Assembly (NCBI GenBank): GCA_025457845.1
Contig: JALOTO010000093.1
Location: 1-6,074, forward strand
Reading direction: 5' to 3'
Length of the DNA: 6,074 bases
Origin: Thermoplasmata archaeon
GTDB taxonomy: Archaea > Thermoplasmatota > Thermoplasmata > UBA10834
Shown here: positions 1 through 5,235 of the stretch, piece by piece
How positions within the stretch are numbered: the first letter of the stretch is position 1
Layout of the letters: every line of letters starts with the position of its first letter
Notes under the pieces: model-generated
Seen by the model: only the letters and a program-made list of their open reading frames with translations
Databases searched by the model: none
Told to the model about the DNA's origin: nothing
Made by a program: the position numbers and the translations under genes

Positions 1-504
1 TCATCTGTTGGCCTCCCATACCAGGTGGCCTATCTCCGGCGCGATCAGCTTGCCGACGGCCAGCTCCACGGCGTTCCTCGAACCTGGCAGGCAGAAGACC
101 GGCTTCCCCTCGGAGACGAAGGCCGCCGCGCGCGACATCATCGCCGCGCTGCCTATCTCCTCGTAGCTCAGCGCCCTGAAGAGCTCGCCGAACCCCGGGA
201 GGGATTTCTCCTGGTACTCCTCGAGCGCCTCGAGGGTCACGTCCCTCCTGGCGATCCCCGTCCCCCCGTTCACTATGACGGCCTTCACGGAAGGCGACTC
301 GATGAACTCCCTGAGGGACCTCTGTATCTCCGAGGCTTCGTCCCTGACGATGGCCTTCCTGACGCACCTGTGACCGCTCGCAGACATGAGCTCCACTATC
401 GCCTTTCCGGAGAGGTCGTCCGCCTCGGTCCTGGTGTCGCTGACGGTCAACACCGCGAACTCCACGCTCTTGGGGGCCTTCCCCCTGTGCTCGTCCACGC
501 CCAT
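1..504 (-). CDS. moaB: MoaB/MogA family molybdopterin adenylyltransferase
   Basis: This 167-residue protein belongs to the MoaB/MogA family, whose archaeal members activate molybdopterin by adenylylation before metal insertion in the cytoplasm. What is seen: the N-terminal strand with VSDTRTEADDLSG (residues 21-33), the pterin-binding NGGTGIARRDVT motif (79-90), SLPGFGELFRALSYEEIG (101-118), SRAAAF (124-129) and the late CLPGSRNAVELA loop (138-149). All are hallmarks in the usual order, and the length is normal for the family. The stop is the first codon of the window, so the gene is complete. The start at 504 is supported by a GGAGG ribosome binding site 8 bases upstream, lying inside the end of moaC, and the gap to moaC is only 4 bases. 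It is the last visible gene of the moaA-moaE-moaC-moaB unit. MoaB rather than MogA is chosen from length and probable archaeal context; the two are hard to separate by sequence alone. Confidence 0.95.
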   Translation of the reverse strand: MGVDEHRGKAPKSVEFAVLTVSDTRTEADDLSGKAIVELMSASGHRCVRKAIVRDEASEIQRSLREFIESPSVKAVIVNGGTGIARRDVTLEALEEYQEKSLPGFGELFRALSYEEIGSAAMMSRAAAFVSEGKPVFCLPGSRNAVELAVGKLIAPEIGHLVWEANR

Positions 505-508
505 CGGC

Positions 509-946
509 TCAGCCTCCCTTCCTCTTCTCTATGACCCTGACGTCCGTGATCTTCGCATCCCTGTACTGGCCGGCCTCGTCCTTCTCGAGGTACTTCACCA
601 TGTCCCACGCGTTGAGGAGCGCGACTGTCACCCCGACGAGCGCCTCCATCTCCACGCCGGTCCGGTAGTCCGCGCGGACGGTGCACCTCGACCTGAGGCG
701 GTCGCCTTCGGGAACGACCTCGACCTCCACGGAGCTGAGCGGGATCTGATGGCAGAGCGGGAGGATGGACGATGTGGACTTCGCAGCCTGTATGCCCGCC
801 AGCTTGGAGGCGGTCATCACGTCGCCCTTCTTCACGGTGCCCTTGGAGACAGCCTCGACCGTCGACGGCTTCAGCACCAGGAACCCTTCGGCTGTGGCCT
901 CTCGCCTCACGACCGCTTTGTCGCCGACATCCACCATCCTCGCCAT
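509..946 (-). CDS. moaC: Cyclic pyranopterin monophosphate synthase MoaC
   Basis: MoaC converts the 3',8-cyclo-GTP product of MoaA into cyclic pyranopterin monophosphate. The 145-residue protein starts MARMVDVGDK, has KPSTVEAVSKGTVKKGDV (26-43), then GIQAAKSTSSILPLCHQIPL (51-70) with the family's CH pair at 65-66. EMEALVGVTVALLNAWDMVK (99-118) follows, where Asp115 and Lys118 match the catalytic Asp128 and Lys131 of the E. coli enzyme. After this the protein carries EKDEAGQYRDAKI (121-133), slightly longer than the short loop typical of bacteria. From memory, this KDExGxY stretch and the KRKGG ending resemble archaeal MoaC. The start at 946 lies 4 bases after the moaE stop, with a GGGGATGTGA stretch upstream as a weak ribosome binding site. 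A second ATG three codons in (937) is possible, since the family core begins at MVDV. Confidence 0.96.
   Translation of the reverse strand: MARMVDVGDKAVVRREATAEGFLVLKPSTVEAVSKGTVKKGDVMTASKLAGIQAAKSTSSILPLCHQIPLSSVEVEVVPEGDRLRSRCTVRADYRTGVEMEALVGVTVALLNAWDMVKYLEKDEAGQYRDAKITDVRVIEKRKGG
513..517 (-). promoter_or_regulatory. Ribosome binding site of moaB within the moaC 3' end
   Basis: GGAGG on the minus strand, 8 bases before the moaB ATG and inside the last codons of moaC. It decides the moaB start and suggests coupled translation with moaC. Confidence 0.75.
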
Positions 947-950
947 CGTG

Positions 951-1370
951 TCACATCCCCAGTCCTACCCACCGGTTCTCCTCGGACCCGAACTCCTTCT
1001 TCCATATCGGGGTCGTCTTCTTCAGCTCGTCGATGATGAACCTGCACGCCTCGAACGCCTCGCCCCTGTGCGCTCCGCTCACGGCGATGGCGACTATGAC
1101 ATCCCCGACCTTCAGCGCGCCGGTCCTGTGGGCGACCGATATCCCCGCCACGGGGAACCTCTCGGCCGCCTCACGGCATATCCGCTCCAGGTCGGCCAGG
1201 GCGAGTTCCAGCGAGGATTCCACCTCCATGCGCTCGACCCCGAACCCCTCGGTCGACGACCGCACAGTGCCGATGAAGCAGACCGTGCCTCCGACCTCGT
1301 GCGAACGCACGGATTCAAGCACCTCGTCGACGGATATGGGCTTGTCGGTGATCCTGACTATCGGCTTCAT
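951..1370 (-). CDS. moaE: Molybdopterin synthase catalytic (large) subunit MoaE
   Basis: MoaE is the large subunit of molybdopterin synthase, which adds two sulfurs from thiocarboxylated MoaD to cyclic pyranopterin monophosphate. The 139-residue protein shows GGTVCFIGTVR (27-37), RFPVAGISVAHRTGALKVGD (71-90), VSGAHRGEAFEACRFIIDELK (97-117) and TTPIWKKE (119-126). Lys117 and Lys124 have the same 7-residue spacing as the essential Lys119 and Lys126 of E. coli MoaE, and both His-Arg pairs (81-82, 101-102) are present. The usual aromatic LxYEAY-type segment after the first loop is replaced by MEVESS (48-53). The start at 1370 is very well supported by an 8-base GGAGGTGA ribosome binding site with a 6-base spacer, formed by the end of moaA. 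No moaD partner gene is in the window, and nothing suggests a MoaD-MoaE fusion. Confidence 0.95.
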   Translation of the reverse strand: MKPIVRITDKPISVDEVLESVRSHEVGGTVCFIGTVRSSTEGFGVERMEVESSLELALADLERICREAAERFPVAGISVAHRTGALKVGDVIVAIAVSGAHRGEAFEACRFIIDELKKTTPIWKKEFGSEENRWVGLGM

Positions 1371-1376
1371 CCGTAG

Positions 1377-1384
1377 TCACCTCC
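1377..1384 (-). promoter_or_regulatory. Strong ribosome binding site of moaE embedded in the end of moaA
   Basis: On the minus strand the final moaA codons TGG AGG TGA contain GGAGGTGA, an 8-base match to the 16S rRNA 3' end complement, 6 bases before the moaE ATG. The last Arg codon and stop of moaA are thus also the initiation signal of moaE, which suggests translational coupling of the two. Confidence 0.85.
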
Positions 1385-2315
1385 AGTAGGGCCGCCTCTT
1401 CGAGACGGCATCGGCGAACAGGGCTTTCAGCTCTGCGTCGGAGGCGCCTGCCCTGAGAGGGGTGAGCACGTCCACCTCGCCCGAGGCGTCGAGCAGGCAT
1501 GGCTTCAGCCTGCCGTCGCTCGACAGCCGGATACGGGTGCAGTGCGCGCAGAATTCCGTGTTGTGCATTGGACGGACGACCTCGACGGTCACCCTGCTCT
1601 CGTCGACATGGACCGTGTACCGTCTGCGCCTGTGCAGCTCGTTGAAGTCGACCTCAAGTGCCTGGTCCGCGAGCCTCTTCTCGGTCTCGGCGAGCGGGAA
1701 GAACCGTGCCGCGAAGTCACCGTCCTTGGACCCCTCCCTGCTCGCCTCGTACTCGATGAGCTGGAGGGTCGACCCGGTTGCGGCGCAGAACCTCATCATG
1801 TCCTCGATCGCCCCGTCGTTGACACCCTTGAAGACGACCATGTTGACCTTCACGGGGCTGAGCCCCGCCGAGACCGCCTTCGAGATGCTCTCCACCACGG
1901 GCCCGACCGAATCGGTCCCGCACAGCATCTTGTAGACCGCGGGATCCCGGCTGTGCAGACTGATGTTGACCCTGGCCAGCCCGGCCGCCTTCAGGCCGTC
2001 CGCCATCGACGCGAGCTTCATGCCGTTGGTGGTCAGGGAGACCTCCGAGACGAGCCCGGACACCCTATTGACGATGTCGAGGATGTCCCCCCTCATGAGC
2101 GGCTCCCCGCCCGTGAGCTTGACCTTCCTCACCCCGATGCCCTTGGAGACCCTGACCAGCCTCTCGATCTCCTCAGGGGTCATCTCCACGGTCGAACGGG
2201 CCTGCCCCTCCTTGTGACAGTGGTTGCAGTTCAGGTCGCAGCTCTGCGTGACAGAGATCCTGATGCTCCTGACCGGCCTCCCGTAGCCGTCCTTGGACAC
2301 CGTCCCATTCGACAT
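1377..2315 (-). CDS. moaA: GTP 3',8-cyclase MoaA (radical SAM)
   Basis: MoaA catalyses the first step of molybdenum-cofactor synthesis, radical cyclisation of GTP to 3',8-cyclo-7,8-dihydro-GTP, using two [4Fe-4S] clusters. The 312-residue protein has the radical SAM motif C26-x3-C30-x2-C33 (CDLNCNHC), LTGGEP (67-72) for SAM binding, TTNGM (95-99), NISLHS (117-122) and KVNMVVFKGVND (156-167). The second cluster site is C256-x2-C259-x13-C273. Arg19, Arg261 and Arg263 match the GTP-contacting Arg17, Arg266 and Arg268 of the Staphylococcus aureus enzyme by their spacing to the cysteines. It is the first gene of the unit. A TATA-like box lies about 30 bases upstream, so the transcript probably has little or no leader, and no ribosome binding site is seen. 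Oddly, the C-terminus is KRRPYWR and lacks the double glycine that is functionally important in bacterial and human homologues. Confidence 0.97.
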   Translation of the reverse strand: MSNGTVSKDGYGRPVRSIRISVTQSCDLNCNHCHKEGQARSTVEMTPEEIERLVRVSKGIGVRKVKLTGGEPLMRGDILDIVNRVSGLVSEVSLTTNGMKLASMADGLKAAGLARVNISLHSRDPAVYKMLCGTDSVGPVVESISKAVSAGLSPVKVNMVVFKGVNDGAIEDMMRFCAATGSTLQLIEYEASREGSKDGDFAARFFPLAETEKRLADQALEVDFNELHRRRRYTVHVDESRVTVEVVRPMHNTEFCAHCTRIRLSSDGRLKPCLLDASGEVDVLTPLRAGASDAELKALFADAVSKRRPYWR

Positions 2316-2340
2316 GGTCGGTCAGGCATGTCGGATGGTT

Positions 2341-2349
2341 CCTATAAGG
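2341..2349 (-). promoter_or_regulatory. TATA-like box for moaA operon
   Basis: On the minus strand this reads CCTTATAGG, centred about 30 bases before the moaA ATG. With the usual archaeal TATA-to-start distance of about 25 bases, transcription would begin within a few bases of the start codon, fitting the lack of a ribosome binding site there. The element is nearly palindromic, so it could in principle be read in the other direction. Inferred from sequence only. Confidence 0.45.
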
Positions 2350-2423
2350 ATTGTCGGGAACAGGTCATCGGCCCAGGCAGGCTCCAAGGGAGCCGGACCA
2401 CTCGGAGAGGGCATCGGACAAGA

Positions 2424-2432
2424 CTATTTCTA
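2424..2432 (+). promoter_or_regulatory. TATA-like box for LemA-TPM operon
   Basis: CTATTTCTA is the most AT-rich run in this interval and is centred about 22 bases before the LemA-gene ATG, followed by a short spacer without any GGAGG-like sequence. This fits a leaderless archaeal transcript. The match to the TATA consensus is only partial. Confidence 0.4.
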
Positions 2433-2449
2433 CCCCATACGCCTAAACG

Positions 2450-3013
2450 ATGTTCATGAAGCTCACCAAGCCGATGCTGGGCTTGATCGTCGCGGTCATA
2501 GCGGTCGTGCTGGTCCTCGTGCTGATTGTCGTCACATACAACGGCCTCGTCACCGCCGAGCAGGCCGTCGACGCGCAGTGGGCGCAGGTCGAGAACCAGT
2601 ACCAGAGGAAGATCGACCTCATCCCGAACCTGGTCAACATAACGAGCGAATACACCCAGTTCGAGAAGAGCACACTCGAGAACATCACCAAGCTCAGGAC
2701 CGACTGGCTCTCGGCCCTCACTTCCGAGGACAGGCTGAACACCTCGGAGGCGCTGGACTCGGAGCTGAACACCATAGTGCTCGCCTACTTCTCCGCGGAG
2801 AACTATCCGACGCTGAGCTCCATCCCGCTGGTCGCCAACCTCATGGACGAGCTCGCAGGCACCGAGAACAGGATAGCCACCGAGAGGCTGAGGTACAACG
2901 AGGAGGTCCAGTACTACAACAGCAAGATCAAGCGCGTCCCAGGAGTCCTCTTCGCCGGCATGTTCGGCTTCGAGGAGAGGGAGTACTACGACCCGATCCC
3001 GGGCGAACCGTGA
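2450..3013 (+). CDS. LemA family membrane protein
   Basis: This is a 187-residue LemA-family protein: a single N-terminal membrane helix followed by a helical-bundle domain expected outside the membrane. Seen: hydrophobic residues 9-28, then the diagnostic TYNGLVTAEQAVDAQWAQVE (29-48) running into NQYQRKIDLIPNLVN (49-63), and near the end TENRIATERLRYNEEVQYYNSKI (138-160). The tail VPGVLFAGMFGFEEREYY (163-180) is also typical of the family. Length is normal. The start at 2450 begins MFMK; a second ATG two codons later (2456) is equally possible. No ribosome binding site precedes it, but a TATA-like box about 22 bases upstream fits a leaderless mRNA. The next gene is the TPM-domain partner, separated by 28 bases if that gene starts at 3042. 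The biochemical role of LemA proteins is not established; an envelope function is inferred from topology and the recurrent TPM pairing. Confidence 0.93.
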   Translation: MFMKLTKPMLGLIVAVIAVVLVLVLIVVTYNGLVTAEQAVDAQWAQVENQYQRKIDLIPNLVNITSEYTQFEKSTLENITKLRTDWLSALTSEDRLNTSEALDSELNTIVLAYFSAENYPTLSSIPLVANLMDELAGTENRIATERLRYNEEVQYYNSKIKRVPGVLFAGMFGFEEREYYDPIPGEP

Positions 3014-3029
3014 GCACGGATCGATGGCT

Positions 3030-3034
3030 GGAGG
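3030..3034 (+). promoter_or_regulatory. Ribosome binding site deciding the TPM-gene start
   Basis: GGAGG lies 7 bases before the ATG at 3042. The alternative ATG at 3024 lies upstream of this site and has no comparable signal, so translation from 3042 is favoured. Confidence 0.75.
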
Positions 3035-3041
3035 GCTTCCT

Positions 3042-3728
3042 ATGAGGGGACGGGGGATGCTTGTCGCGTTCGTCTCCTTCGCCGCCGTCACCGGCCTGGC
3101 CGTCCAGCCTGCCCTGGCCGTTCCTGAGATCTTCCTTTACGCGAACGATTTCGTGGGCGTGCTCACGCTCGACGAGATCGACATGCTCGATAGCATCTGC
3201 TACGAGCTCGACCAGCTGACTTCGGACGAGATCGCGATAGTCGTCGTCGAGACCACGCAGCCTGAAGGGATAGACCTCTTCGCCGTGGAGCTCTTCGAAT
3301 CGGCGGGAATAGGAAAGGAGGACAAGGACAACGGAGTCCTCGTCCTTGTCTCCGTGTCGGAGGAGCTGTGGAGGATCGAGGTGGGTTACGGTCTCGAGGG
3401 GATCCTGAACGACGCGAAGGTCGGGACCATCGGCAGGGAAAACCTCGAACCGTACCTCGCGACCGGGGACTACTACCCCGGCATATTCTACACCCTCGAG
3501 GCGCTCGTCAACGAGCTGATCGCCGACCCGGACAGGATCAACGAGGACGGATACGACATCGAGTTCCTGAGGATCGACTATTGGCAACTGGCCCTTGCCG
3601 TCGGAGTGCTGGTCGTTGTCGGCGTCCTGACGCGGGGCCGGATCTTCTTCTGGATAGGCGCCATACTCACGAGGGGCAGGTTCGGCGGGGGAAGGTCGGG
3701 CGGCGGTGGCGCCAGAGGGAGGTTCTGA
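3042..3728 (+). CDS. TPM-domain (YgcG-like) secreted/membrane protein
   Basis: This 228-residue protein has a signal peptide (residues 1-26, MRGRG then a hydrophobic stretch ending ALA before VP) and a TPM domain (about 30-155). The domain shows GVLTLDEIDML (39-49), IAIVVVETTQPEGIDLFAVE (64-83), GIGKEDKDNGVLVLVS (89-104), RIEVGYGLEGILNDAK (111-126) and YLATGDYYPGI (138-148). A membrane segment follows (about 181-197, with another short hydrophobic run at 200-209), then a Gly/Arg-rich tail (211-228, GGGRSGGGGARGRF) of the kind that ends many YgcG-like proteins. The start at 3042 is preferred because GGAGG lies 7 bases upstream and the signal peptide begins directly. An in-frame ATG at 3024 would add six residues and has no ribosome binding site. 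A TPM protein downstream of LemA is a recurrent arrangement. Some TPM domains are reported as phosphatases, but no activity can be assigned here. Confidence 0.9.
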   Translation: MRGRGMLVAFVSFAAVTGLAVQPALAVPEIFLYANDFVGVLTLDEIDMLDSICYELDQLTSDEIAIVVVETTQPEGIDLFAVELFESAGIGKEDKDNGVLVLVSVSEELWRIEVGYGLEGILNDAKVGTIGRENLEPYLATGDYYPGIFYTLEALVNELIADPDRINEDGYDIEFLRIDYWQLALAVGVLVVVGVLTRGRIFFWIGAILTRGRFGGGRSGGGGARGRF

Positions 3729-3745
3729 ACCCCGTCCAGGGAGTC

Positions 3746-3754
3746 GCTTTATCC
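3746..3754 (+). promoter_or_regulatory. TATA-like box of C11 peptidase copy 1
   Basis: GCTTTATCC lies in the gap after the TPM gene and is centred about 26 bases before position 3776, where a leader hairpin begins. A transcript starting there would have a leader of about 40 bases before ATG 3815. The downstream TAGAA...CCAT.CACCC stretch has a counterpart before copy 2, which supports this being a real promoter rather than chance. Confidence 0.5.
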
Positions 3755-3814
3755 TAGAATCGCCATCACCCTTCAGTGGCGCGGCCTCATGGCTTGCGTC
3801 ACAGGGGAAAGAGC
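3755..3814 (+). promoter_or_regulatory. Promoter-leader block of C11 copy 1, shared with copy 2
   Basis: The block begins TAGAATCGCCATCACCC (3755-3771). It then holds a hairpin in which GTGGCGC (3776-3782) pairs with GCGTCAC (3796-3802), one pair being G-U. An inner stem continues it: bases 3783-3786 with 3791-3794, one pair G-U, around a TCAT loop. CAGGGGAAAGAG (3802-3813) follows, one base before the ATG; its AGGGG is a plausible weak ribosome binding site. The same order of elements occurs upstream of the next gene, at nearly the same distance from the start (60 versus 65 bases). Confidence 0.6.
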
Positions 3815-4987
3815 ATGAGTGGGGAATCAAGAAGGGGACTAGCTAGTGCCATAGCAGTGGCGTGCCTGGTCCTGCCGGCGTTCTTCATGGTAGGTGCCTC
3901 GAAGAACGCTTCGGCGGAGACGACGGCGACTTGGACCATAGGCCTGTACATCGACGCGGACAACGACTTCGACACCTACTGGGAAGGGCTGAGCCTGATC
4001 TACCTGAAGAACATCCCGGCGAGCGCGCAGGTCAACTTCGTGGCGTTCGTCGACAGGGAGAGCTATCCTGGGACGGAGCTGTGGGAGATAGAGGGAAGCG
4101 ACGCCCAGATAGTCGAGACCTTCCCGGAGATGAACTTCGGTGACGGGGCGACCCTGAGCTGGATGATCAGCCAGACCGCGACGCGTTACCCGTCCGAGCA
4201 CCTGTTGATAGACGCGTGGGACCACGGCAGCGCGTGGAACGGCTTCTGCGGGGACTACACCTCGGACGACTGGATCTACCTCGACGAGCTCAGGGCGGCC
4301 ATAACGACGGCCGGGGTGCACATAGACATCCTGTCCTTCGACTGCTGCTCTATGGCGAGCATGGAGACCCTCTACGCGGTCTCGCTGACCGGGCTTGTCG
4401 ACATCGTGGTCGCGTCCCTCGAGACAGTGGCCGGAGACGGGTTCCCGTACGACTTCATGTTCACGCCCGTCGCCCTGGACCCGCTCAGGACCCCGGACCA
4501 GGTGGCGAGCGACATGATAGACGGTTGGGCCCAGTACTACGACCCGAGGACCGAGTACTACTATGCCACTCTGAGCGCGATAAGCATCCCGAGCCTGACC
4601 CAGTCGATGGGCACCATCGACGCATGGTGCGACGCGATACACGCGAACCTGGGGGCATACTACCGCGCCTACAAGACCTCTGTCCGTGACACTTACTCGG
4701 TCTTCTGGACCAAGTATCAGGTCGACATGGTGGACTTGGGCAACAACCTACTGGCCAACACCAAGATCACCAACTCGGCGCTGAGGACCCTGACACAGCA
4801 GATGGTCGCGGCCGTGGAGAACATGGTCCTCTACCTCGACAACACGGACAGCACCGCGATGTGCGGCGGGTTGACCTTGTGGTGGGGGACGGACTGGGAG
4901 TGGAGCTCGTGGTCGTACGTGTACGCGGGGCTAGACTTCGCGATCGACACTGGCTGGTACGACTTCCTGGTGGACTACAACTCCTGA
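3815..4987 (+). CDS. Secreted clostripain-like cysteine peptidase (family C11), copy 1
   Basis: This 390-residue protein has a signal peptide (1-34: SRRG, a hydrophobic core at about 9-27, then NASA before ETTATW) and a caspase-like C11 peptidase domain. Seen: WTIGLYIDADNDFDTYW (40-56), the catalytic His137 in AWDHGSAW (134-141), and Cys178 in SFDCCSM (174-180). VASLETVAGDGFPYD (199-213) follows. Asp176, two residues before the Cys, corresponds to the S1 residue (Asp177 in Parabacteroides merdae PmC11) linked to Arg/Lys preference, so trypsin-like specificity is inferred. A second Cys (177) stands where the family usually has Ala. No C-terminal membrane anchor is seen, so release outside the cell is likely. 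ATG 3815 is chosen over an in-frame GTG at 3776 because the signal peptide starts there and the upstream bases match the leader of the next paralogue. It follows the TPM gene by 86 bases and may be co-transcribed or use its own promoter. Confidence 0.9.
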   Translation: MSGESRRGLASAIAVACLVLPAFFMVGASKNASAETTATWTIGLYIDADNDFDTYWEGLSLIYLKNIPASAQVNFVAFVDRESYPGTELWEIEGSDAQIVETFPEMNFGDGATLSWMISQTATRYPSEHLLIDAWDHGSAWNGFCGDYTSDDWIYLDELRAAITTAGVHIDILSFDCCSMASMETLYAVSLTGLVDIVVASLETVAGDGFPYDFMFTPVALDPLRTPDQVASDMIDGWAQYYDPRTEYYYATLSAISIPSLTQSMGTIDAWCDAIHANLGAYYRAYKTSVRDTYSVFWTKYQVDMVDLGNNLLANTKITNSALRTLTQQMVAAVENMVLYLDNTDSTAMCGGLTLWWGTDWEWSSWSYVYAGLDFAIDTGWYDFLVDYNS

Positions 4988-5006
4988 GAGAGAAACCTGA
5001 CGACTC

Positions 5007-5050
5007 CGGGAGGGGGGAGAGTGCCTCGCCCTCCCGAGCATTTTCCATTC
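5007..5050 (+). terminator. Hairpin plus T-rich run after C11 copy 1
   Basis: CGGGAGGG (5007-5014) pairs perfectly with CCCTCCCG (5029-5036), 8 GC-rich pairs around a 14-base loop that can form a few inner pairs. AGCA, TTTT and then CCATTCTT follow. It begins 20 bases after the stop of copy 1. It looks like a transcription end point, although archaeal termination relies mainly on the T-run, which here is short. Confidence 0.55.
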
Positions 5051-5162
5051 TTCGTGCGACGTCGAGGTCATCCCGCGGTTAGAGAGTGATCCTTGACACG
5101 CCCTGCGTGATGAGTATGACGAAATGACAATGCCAGACAATACACCGACACCCGAGACGGTT

Positions 5163-5170
5163 GATATAGA
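5163..5170 (+). promoter_or_regulatory. TATA-like box of C11 peptidase copy 2
   Basis: GATATAGA, within the AT-rich TTGATATAGATAGAA run, is centred about 26 bases before position 5192. This would give a leader of about 45 bases before the ATG. It is the best TATA match in the window and lies in the clearly non-coding gap after a terminator-like hairpin, so the second peptidase gene probably has its own promoter. Confidence 0.6.
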
Positions 5171-5235
5171 TAGAACACCATTCACACCCGGCGGGGACCT
5201 CGCACTGGCGAGTCACTGCAGGGGAAAGAGTGGGC
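5171..5235 (+). promoter_or_regulatory. Promoter-leader block of C11 copy 2, shared with copy 1
   Basis: It begins TAGAACACCATTCACACCC (5171-5189), matching the start of the copy 1 block. A hairpin follows: TCGC (5200-5203) pairs with GCGA (5208-5211) around an ACTG loop, extended by GAC (5196-5198) with GTC (5212-5214) across one bulged base. CAGGGGAAAGAG (5219-5230) is identical over 12 bases to copy 1, then TGGGC and the start. The role may be initiation, mRNA 5'-end protection or regulation; none is shown. Confidence 0.6.

Larger units (their letters stand above)
2316..2449. other. Divergent intergenic region between moaA and the LemA gene
   Basis: This 134-base gap separates the two divergent transcription units and holds both candidate promoters: one facing moaA near its left part and one facing the LemA gene at its right end. 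No convincing small gene, operator-like palindrome or molybdenum-responsive (ModE-type) site was recognised by eye. Confidence 0.7.
4988..5235 (+). other. Intergenic region between the two C11 genes
   Basis: This 248-base gap is the longest non-coding stretch in the window and less GC-rich than its surroundings, especially around 5095-5185. It holds, in order, the terminator-like hairpin, about 110 bases in which nothing was recognised, and the copy 2 promoter and leader block. A short minus-strand open frame crosses it but has no protein features. Confidence 0.7.

Noticed and set aside
1542..2459. Long plus-strand open frame of 305 codons opposite moaA
   Set aside because: Its product is Arg/His/Pro/Asp-rich with no family features, and moaA on the other strand is unmistakable; it is a high-GC shadow frame.
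3024..3041. ATG at 3024 as the TPM-gene start
   Set aside because: No ribosome binding site precedes it, whereas GGAGG lies 7 bases before the ATG at 3042.
2342..3091. Minus-strand open frame of 249 codons opposite the LemA gene
   Set aside because: The opposite strand encodes a clear LemA protein; the shadow product has no motif and overlaps the divergent promoters.
3776..3814. GTG at 3776 as the start of C11 copy 1 (403 residues)
   Set aside because: It would put 13 extra residues (Arg/His rich) before the signal peptide, and these bases form the hairpin and leader shared with copy 2, where they are non-coding. A leaderless GTG start cannot be fully excluded.
2928..3830. Minus-strand open frame of 300 codons opposite the TPM gene
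   Set aside because: Composition typical of antisense frames (Arg/Asp/Pro rich), no recognisable domain, fully overlapping a well-supported gene.
3848..3871. Cys17 in the copy 1 signal peptide as a lipobox cysteine
   Set aside because: The preceding residues (A-V-A-C) lack the usual Leu/Val/Ile at -3 and the Cys is in the middle of the hydrophobic core; the NASA before ETTATW is a better cleavage site.
3941..3979. Asp-rich YIDADNDFD in C11 copy 1 as an EF-hand-like calcium site
   Set aside because: The equivalent segment in copy 2 is YVAADNSLE, the common form in C11 proteins; it belongs to the first strand and loop of the peptidase fold.
3839..4642. Minus-strand open frame of 267 codons opposite C11 copy 1
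   Set aside because: Val/Arg/His-rich shadow of the peptidase gene with no own start signals or motifs.
4931..5185. Minus-strand open frame of 84 codons across the gap between the C11 genes
   Set aside because: Ser/Val-rich low-information product, spans the end of copy 1, the terminator hairpin and the copy 2 promoter; no homology features.
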